This document shows positions 62,107-64,000 of a DNA stretch of 64,000 nucleotides, in pieces. This stretch comes from Cercis canadensis. Lineage: Eukaryota; Streptophyta; Magnoliopsida; Fabales; Fabaceae. The position numbers and the translations under genes were made by a program. How positions within the stretch are numbered: the stretch's first letter is position 1; the number at the start of each line of letters is the position of its first letter. The stretch spans positions 1,931,705 through 1,995,704 of the forward strand of contig QAOA01002417.1 in NCBI GenBank assembly GCA_003255065.1. Reading direction: 5' to 3'. Under the pieces are notes generated by a model. The model saw nothing but the letters and a program-made list of their open reading frames with translations. It made no database searches and was not told the DNA's origin.

Positions 62107-62524
62107 CCGGTGACGTCAGGGAGGACAGGCGGTGCCGGATGTGAAGAGCTCCTTAGGTCAGGGAGAAGAACTGGTTAGGGAGCAAAGCACCAGCGACGAC
62201 GACCACAGCATGCGCCGGATGTGGCTCGCAGACTTGGGGATTTTTCTCACAGTATACGGATTTCTGGCACAATTAGGGCACAATTAGGGATTTTCCACTC
62301 CTTTGAGCTCACCAGCGGAGAGGAAAAGACACAACTGAACCAGCGAATGAGTGCGACGTCCTTTCAGCTCACAACCGGAGAGGAAGAGACACAACTGAAC
62401 CAGCGAATGAGTGCGACGTCGTTTGAGCTCACCAGCGGAGAGGAAAAGACAGAACTGAACAAGGAGATATGCGACGTCGTTTGAGGTTTGGGCAGCTGGG
62501 CAGGCAGGCGGTTCCTTTCATACG

Positions 62525-62536
62525 AAACGCGCGTTT
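62525..62536. promoter_or_regulatory. AAACGCGCGTTT palindrome (terminal repeat, right copy 2)
   Basis: Mirror of the left copy at 33,570-33,581. Confidence 0.5.
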
Positions 62537-62663
62537 TATCTGCAATGGGTCGCCTTGTTAATTAGCAAAGTTCAGTGCCAGTTTTATAATTTCCAAAAAT
62601 ACACAACTGGGCGACGTCGTTTTATCTTTGGGCAAATGGGCAGGTGGGCAGCTGTTTCATACG

Positions 62664-62675
62664 AAACGCGCGTTT
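62664..62675. promoter_or_regulatory. AAACGCGCGTTT palindrome (terminal repeat, right copy 1)
   Basis: Mirror of the left copy at 33,431-33,442, at the same distance from the element end. Confidence 0.5.
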
Positions 62676-62842
62676 TGTATGGGTTGGGTCACTTTGTAAA
62701 TTATTAAAGTTCAGTGCCAGTTTTATAATTTCCAAATCTTGTCAATCACCGGTGCCTTTTCAAATGCCTACAGACAGAACCTGCAAAAATCAGCCAAATG
62801 GTACACAAGTCACAATCGGGGGGGTGTAGTATAGCACCACCC

Positions 62843-63091
62843 TTTTCTTTGACAAGGCTCAGAATTTTGGATTTGTCAAGTACTAAGAACCATCTACTTC
62901 TTTCATCTGTTAGTGGTGCCAGGTGCACCACTTTGCACATGCCTCGTCTGCTACTTCTTTATTTTATAAGGACAAAACTTAGGTAAAATTTCATAGGTGC
63001 TGATGGTGCTATTCTTCAATTAAAATAGAATATGTGTATTATTGTGTACACATCAGCAGCCACCTCAACTTCACCTATCTAACCCCGTTAA
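62843..63091. other. Short spacer between the giant element and a second Ulp1-like copy
   Basis: About 250 bases without a gene. It does not match the region upstream of the first Ulp1-like gene. Confidence 0.6.
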
Positions 63092-64000
63092 CTAAGAGGG
63101 TTTATATGAAGGGTAGATAGAATCCCTCCTAATGGTTAATGTTTTTCCCTCCAAAATCACTTGAACCCATTTTCTGTGGCACAAAATTCGAGGGAGAATA
63201 CATCATTCGGGTCTATTTGCACCTACCTCTATGGAAGGGGGCCGTACATCATTCCATTTCGTGAGGATCCAAACCAGAACCTTCCTCAAACCAAGCCAGA
63301 ACCTGAAATGCGGAAGCCTTCCTTTTCAATGGCTTATCCCCCTGAGAAGATAAGTTCCATTGATGCTGCCACTCTACATAGCTCAAAGAATGATGCCATT
63401 CAAGAATAGTTATGAGTTTTCCTTAATGGTTATTTTATTGTTGATATTCTTGCTTCCACTGAAATTTATCAACCATTTTGAGCTGATTTGGTATTTCGAA
63501 TTTGTTTACAGCAACTTCTTAAATATGATTGACAGTGAAGATTCGGCTGCTGAACAAGCAACCAGGTTTCCTCCAACTGAAACTTCAAAGCAGAATACTG
63601 AACGCCGACTGGTATGCTCAATGCTTTAGTTTATATTCCATTCCATGCCATCTAGCTTTAATGTTGAAATGAAATTCATATGGAAGTATATGATTAAAAA
63701 AAATTATTTCTTTATTTGTAACACTAGGATGAGGTGATGGCAATATTGAGAAGGCAAAATGACACAATAAATTTGTTACATAAAGAGATAGATAGATTGT
63801 GGGATGTAATAAGTATCACAACCCCAACACATGAGAATAACAAGAAGTCAAGAATGACCAAAACCGAAAGTGGTAATCATAAGTTTGGGTTAAAAAATGG
63901 AGCTCAAGGTGCAGAGGAGCATGATGTAGAGGTCTTACAATGCTCTACTCCTGCATTACAAAGTGCTTCGAAGAAGAGGAAGAAATGGGTCCCAACTTTA
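63092..64000 (+). pseudogene. Second copy of the Ulp1-like gene start, cut by the window end
   Basis: Close direct copy of 49,132-50,035, with scattered substitutions. It contains the same first frame (63,161-63,409, MNPFSVAQNSRENTSF), the second exon (SEDSAAEQATRFPPTETSKQ) and the coiled-coil-like third exon starting at 63,729 (EVMAILRRQNDTINLLHKEI). The window ends before the position equivalent to the TGA at 50,062, so whether this copy is intact cannot be seen. It may be the truncated start of another giant-element copy or a segmental duplication. Confidence 0.7.

Larger units (their letters stand above)
33264..62842 (+). mobile_element. Giant (about 29.6 kb) Mutator-like element with accessory genes
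   Basis: Both ends carry the same sequence in opposite orientation, beginning GGGTGGTGCTATACTACACC. In the first 400 or so bases I count fewer than ten mismatches between the two ends. Inside is a FAR1/MULE-type transposase gene (54,469-56,665), a Ulp1-like protease gene, a B3-domain gene, an RNase H1 N-domain gene, a basic lysine-rich protein gene and a plant-transposon-protein ORF. MULEs carrying Ulp1-like genes (Kaonashi elements) and MULEs with long inverted repeats are known in plants; this cargo combination and size are unusual. The flanks ACCACTTATA (left) and TTTTCTTTGA (right) do not match, so no target duplication is visible. Alternatives are two unrelated solo termini in inverted orientation, or a nested composite. 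Confidence 0.7.
59796..62842 (-). repeat. Right terminal inverted repeat, interrupted
   Basis: Reverse complement of the left terminal repeat. Homology covers roughly 59,796-60,375 and 62,107-62,842. Between them lies about 1.73 kb without counterpart in the left repeat. The outer 735 bases are nearly identical to the left end near the terminus and include both AAACGCGCGTTT palindromes. Three short direct repeats of a CTCACCAGCGGAGAGGAA-like block occur at about 62,308-62,456. Confidence 0.85.

Noticed and set aside
33264..62842. Considered as an LTR retrotransposon.
   Set aside because: The terminal repeats are inverted rather than direct, lack TG...CA borders, and the internal enzyme is a MULE transposase, with no integrase or reverse transcriptase of LTR type.

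Overview
This is nuclear DNA of a dicot plant, probably a woody rosid-type eudicot. The base composition is AT-rich, the genes have plant GT-AG introns, and the protein families are typical of plants (FEI-type LRR kinase, CYP89-like P450, GT-3 trihelix factor, PIA-type ankyrin protein). I cannot name the species. No organelle, bacterial or CRISPR features were seen.

The left half (1-33,263) is an ordinary gene-bearing region. It holds a 595-codon FEI1/FEI2-like receptor kinase on the minus strand (coding exons 1,593-9,282, 5' UTR exons to about 10.9 kb). Next come an intronless CYP89-like P450 (14,477-16,003, minus), a 68-residue At2g23090-type zinc-binding protein (17,977-20,050, plus), a GT-3-type trihelix factor (22,299-24,143, minus), a doubtful small gene near 27.6 kb, and a phytochrome-interacting ankyrin-repeat protein (29,870-32,505, plus). 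Between them lie short transposable elements: two inverted-repeat MITEs, a Mutator-type hairpin MITE with a 10-bp target-site duplication, and a Helitron 3' terminus.

The right half (33,264-62,842) looks like one very large Mutator-like DNA element, about 29.6 kb. It is bounded by long, highly similar terminal inverted repeats starting GGGTGGTGCTATACTACACC. Inside, from left to right, are a small basic lysine-rich protein gene; a roughly 1.95-kb unit present twice; a B3-domain protein (minus); an RNase H1 N-domain protein with a C-terminal membrane segment (minus); a LINE RNase H remnant; a motif array; a Ulp1-like (C48) cysteine protease (plus); a minisatellite of about 85 bp period; a FAR1/MULE transposase broken by one frameshift and one stop (plus); and a plant-transposon-protein ORF with one internal stop (minus). 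A second, direct copy of the start of the Ulp1 gene begins at 63,092 and runs off the window. No matching target-site duplication flanks the two termini, so the element may be rearranged or the two ends may not be original partners.

The most noteworthy system is this giant MULE: accessory protease, DNA-binding and membrane-anchored proteins, plus element-specific repeated motifs. By analogy with Kaonashi and VANDAL MULEs these could be parts of a transposition or anti-silencing apparatus; that role is inference. Separately, four of the six single N bases lie exactly at the junction of a direct duplication (19 bp, 23 bp, 40 bp and about 1.95 kb), which points to assembly joins where overlapping ends were both kept.
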